Origin: Synergistaceae bacterium
GTDB lineage: Bacteria > Synergistota > Synergistia > Synergistales > Synergistaceae
NCBI GenBank assembly: GCA_031274465.1
Contig: JAISQC010000069.1
Coordinates: forward strand, 1-7,067
Length of the DNA: 7,067 nucleotides
Direction: 5' to 3'
Below the pieces are notes generated by a model that saw only the letters and a program-made list of their open reading frames with translations, had not been told where the DNA came from and did not search any database. A program made the position numbers and the translations under genes. This document shows positions 4,374-7,067 of the stretch, piece after piece. Each line of letters starts with the position of its first letter. Position 1 is the first letter of the stretch.

Positions 4374-7067
4374 ATGTTGAGGATGGCTGAACTTCAGCGC
4401 GAAATACTTCAAAAAACTTCGCCAGGGATAGGGAAAGGCAACGACCCTATCAAAGAGGGCGCGAGCAAGGCCGAGGACGCGGACTTCTGCGGCGGGATAG
4501 TAGCGGAGACGCAGGTTGACAGCGTTTTATCTCTCTACGGCTGCATCGCCTCCGTGCGGGAGGCGCAAGGAATTTTCGCGGAATACGATCAGGAGCGAGT
4601 GGACAAAATCTTTTTGGCTGCGGCGAGCGCGGCGAACCAGGCGAGGATTCCACTTGCCCGCAGCGCGGTTCAGGAAACTGGCATGGGGGTTGTCGAGGAC
4701 AAGGTGATAAAAAACCACTTCGCGGCAGAGTACGTCTACAACGCTTACAGGAACGAGAAGACCTGCGGCGTGATCGACGAGGATCCAGCCGCCGGGATCA
4801 CCACGATAGCGGCGCCGGTCGGGGTGGTGGCCGCCATCATTCCGACCACGAACCCGACCTCGACCACGATATTCAAAACCCTGCTCGCTCTCAAGACGAG
4901 AAACGGCATCGTGATCAGCCCGCACCCGAGGGCCAGGCGCTGCACGGTGGAGGCCGCCCGCATAGTCCTCGAAGCGGCAGTCGCGGCGGGTGCGCCGGAG
5001 GGGATAATAGGCTGGATAGACGTCCCGTCGCTCGAACTCACCAACGAGCTGATGAAGGAGGCGGATATAATCCTCGCCACAGGCGGCCCCGGAATGGTCA
5101 AGTCCGCGTATTCCTCAGGAAAGCCCGCGCTCGGGGTTGGGGCAGGCAACACGCCGGCCGTGATCGACGAGACGGCAGACGTCGTGCTGGCGGCGGCGTC
5201 AATCGTTCACTCCAAGAGCTTCGACAACGGGATGATATGCGCGTCGGAGCAGTCGGTCATAGTGGTGGACGATGTCTATGACGAGGCCAAGGCCGAATTC
5301 AAACGGCTCGGGTGCTATTTCCTCGACGCCGACGAGACCGAATCAGTCAGAAAAACGATAATCATCGATGGCGTGCTGAACGCCAAGATAGTCGGACAGC
5401 CAGCCGGCAGGATAGCGGAAATGGCTGGGATCGCGGTCCCCGAGGGCGCTAAGATACTGATCGGGGAGGTAGAAAGCGTGGAGCCGTCGGAACAGTTCGC
5501 GCACGAGAAGCTCTCCCCCGTCCTCGCCATGTACCGCGCCTCGAACTTCGCCGACGCGATTTTCAAAGCCGAGCGCCTCGTGGACGCCGGAGGCCCGGGC
5601 CACACCTCGGTCCTTTACACGAAGGCAGGGCATGGGAACGGAAGGATATCCGAGTTCCAAGCGCGGATGAGGACAGGGCGGGTCCTGGTCAACATGCCCT
5701 CCTCACAAGGCGCTATAGGGGACATATACAACTTCAGGCTGGCGCCGTCGCTCACCCTTGGCTGCGGGACCTGGGGCGGCAACTCGGTTTCGGAGAACGT
5801 CGGGGTAAAACACCTCATCAACGTGAAGAAAGTGGCGGAAAGGCGGGAGAACATGCTCTGGTTCAGGTCGCCGGAGAAAGTGTACATAAAAAAGGGCTGC
5901 CTTGCGACGGCTTTGGGCGAGCTGAAACATGTGCTGGGCAGGAAGAGGGCGTTTATCGTCACCGACTCGTTCCTGTATTCGCACGGATATACGAAGCCTG
6001 TGACCAAGGAGCTCGACGCGATGGGCGTATCCCACACTGTTTTCTTCGACGTCGCGCCTGACCCGACTCTGGCCTGCGCAAAGGAGGGCGCGGACGCGAT
6101 GCGGGCCTGGGCCCCCGACTGCATCATAGCCGTTGGAGGCGGGTCTGCCATGGACGCCGCGAAGATAATGTGGGTCATGTTCGAGCACCCGGAAGTCGAT
6201 TTCGCCGACATGGCAATGCGCTTCGCCGATATCCGAAAGAGGGTATATACATACCCAAAAATGGGAGAGAAGGCTTATTTCATAGCTGTCCCGACCACGG
6301 CAGGCACCGGCTCCGAAGTGACGCCATTTGCCGTCATCACGGACCAGGAGAGCGGGATAAAGTACCCCCTGGCGGACTACGAGCTCATGCCGGACATGGC
6401 GATAGTCGATGCCGACATGATGATGGACGCGCCGCAGGGGCTGACCTCGGCGTCGGGCATCGACGCACTCACGCACGCGCTCGAAGCGTATGCGTCGATG
6501 ATGGCGACCGATTACACAGACGGCCTCGCCCTTCGCGCGCTAGGGATTATATTCGAATACCTGCCGAGAGCCTACGACGACGGCCCTAACGACCCGGAGG
6601 CAAGGGAGAAGATGGCCAATGCGGCCACCATGGCGGGCATGGCGTTTGCCAACGCGTTCCTCGGCGTCTGCCATTCGATGGCCCATAAGCTGGGGGCGTT
6701 CCACCATCTGCCGCACGGCGTGGCGAACGCCCTGATGATAACCGAGGCGATGCGCTTCAACGCATCCGAGGCCCCGGCCAAGATGGGCACCTTCCCGCAG
6801 TACGGCCACCCCAACGCACTCGCCAGATACGCCGAGATCGCCGACTATCTGAAGATAAAGGGCAAGGACGGCGCCGAAAAGCTCGACGGGCTGACGGCCG
6901 CCGTGCGCGATCTAAAAGCGAAGATCGGAATCAAGCCGACGATAAGGGATTACGGCGTGGACGAACGGCATTTCCTCGAAACCCTAGACGAGATGACGGA
7001 ACAGGCTTTCGACGACCAATGCACCGGCTCGAACCCGCGATATCCGCTGATGAGCGAAATCAAGGAT
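4374..7067 (+). CDS. adhE: Bifunctional aldehyde-alcohol dehydrogenase AdhE, C-terminus cut by window edge
   Basis: There are 898 codons open to the right edge with no stop. The product converts acetyl-CoA to acetaldehyde and then ethanol, using two NADH. The ALDH domain (about residues 46-485) has NPTSTTIFKTLLALKTRN, the nucleotide motif GVGAGNTP (254-261) and catalytic C289 in SFDNGMICASEQS. The iron-dependent ADH domain (about 493 onward) has GGGS (588-591), GTGSEVTPFAV and metal ligands D697, H701, H767 (CHSMAHKLG) and H781 (PHG). Y714 matches E. coli F670, an aromatic residue of the spirosome (filament) interface, so filament formation is plausible. The visible end, DDQCTGSNPRYPLMSEIKD, is near the normal C-terminus; roughly 15-40 residues are missing. 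Compared with E. coli AdhE (891 aa) there are about 45 extra N-terminal residues: an amphipathic-looking MLRMAELQREILQK, then a Gly/Pro/charged linker. No better internal start exists. The gene is divergent from creD. Confidence 0.97.
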   Translation, partial: MLRMAELQREILQKTSPGIGKGNDPIKEGASKAEDADFCGGIVAETQVDSVLSLYGCIASVREAQGIFAEYDQERVDKIFLAAASAANQARIPLARSAVQETGMGVVEDKVIKNHFAAEYVYNAYRNEKTCGVIDEDPAAGITTIAAPVGVVAAIIPTTNPTSTTIFKTLLALKTRNGIVISPHPRARRCTVEAARIVLEAAVAAGAPEGIIGWIDVPSLELTNELMKEADIILATGGPGMVKSAYSSGKPALGVGAGNTPAVIDETADVVLAAASIVHSKSFDNGMICASEQSVIVVDDVYDEAKAEFKRLGCYFLDADETESVRKTIIIDGVLNAKIVGQPAGRIAEMAGIAVPEGAKILIGEVESVEPSEQFAHEKLSPVLAMYRASNFADAIFKAERLVDAGGPGHTSVLYTKAGHGNGRISEFQARMRTGRVLVNMPSSQGAIGDIYNFRLAPSLTLGCGTWGGNSVSENVGVKHLINVKKVAERRENMLWFRSPEKVYIKKGCLATALGELKHVLGRKRAFIVTDSFLYSHGYTKPVTKELDAMGVSHTVFFDVAPDPTLACAKEGADAMRAWAPDCIIAVGGGSAMDAAKIMWVMFEHPEVDFADMAMRFADIRKRVYTYPKMGEKAYFIAVPTTAGTGSEVTPFAVITDQESGIKYPLADYELMPDMAIVDADMMMDAPQGLTSASGIDALTHALEAYASMMATDYTDGLALRALGIIFEYLPRAYDDGPNDPEAREKMANAATMAGMAFANAFLGVCHSMAHKLGAFHHLPHGVANALMITEAMRFNASEAPAKMGTFPQYGHPNALARYAEIADYLKIKGKDGAEKLDGLTAAVRDLKAKIGIKPTIRDYGVDERHFLETLDEMTEQAFDDQCTGSNPRYPLMSEIKD

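Noticed and set aside
4143..4412. 89-codon minus-strand open frame spanning the creD-adhE intergenic region
   Set aside because: It would start with TTG inside adhE without a ribosome binding site, covers both promoters, and its composition simply mirrors AT-rich noncoding DNA.
5703..6476. 257-codon minus-strand open frame inside adhE, with other minus-strand frames at 4527-5660 and 6540-6814
   Set aside because: All are antisense to the continuous, motif-rich AdhE frame, and their His/Arg-rich translations are typical shadows.

Overview
The window is a GC-rich bacterial segment with four genes on the minus strand and one large gene on the plus strand. It has no rRNA, tRNA, CRISPR array or insertion sequence that I can see. 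The gene content points to an anaerobic, fermentative bacterium: a bifunctional AdhE aldehyde/alcohol dehydrogenase and an aldo/keto reductase carrying two [4Fe-4S] ferredoxin-like clusters. High GC combined with frequent ATA and AGG codons would fit Synergistota or a GC-rich anaerobic Firmicute. That placement is a guess, not something the sequence proves.

Layout, left to right. Positions 1-377 (minus) hold the N-terminal 125 codons of a VOC/glyoxalase-fold protein that runs off the left edge. Positions 399-1541 (minus) hold an aldo/keto reductase of the ferredoxin-fused type, 21 nt upstream of the VOC gene and probably co-transcribed with it. Positions 1644-2402 (minus) hold a classical NAD-type short-chain dehydrogenase/reductase. 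A near-consensus promoter (TTGACA, 17 nt, TATACT) lies upstream of it, with a perfect 15-bp palindrome over the -35 box. Positions 2529-4127 (minus) hold a CreD-family inner-membrane protein with an extra N-terminal membrane segment; creB and creC are not adjacent. A 246-nt AT-rich divergent intergenic region (4128-4373) follows. It contains a 20-bp near-perfect dyad and, just ahead of the adhE ribosome binding site, a nested inverted repeat. From 4374 to the right edge (plus) lies adhE: 898 codons without a stop, so only the extreme C-terminus is missing.

Taken together, the window is a redox/fermentation neighbourhood. AdhE would regenerate NAD+ by reducing acetyl-CoA to ethanol. The SDR, the Fe-S aldo/keto reductase and the VOC protein look like accessory carbonyl or redox metabolism with unknown substrates. 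CreD is an envelope-stress-type membrane protein that shares a promoter region with adhE. I do not see a clear-cut undescribed system. The points most worth a second look are the roughly 45-residue N-terminal extension of AdhE, which resembles an encapsulation-type helix plus linker, and the palindromic elements in the two intergenic regions.
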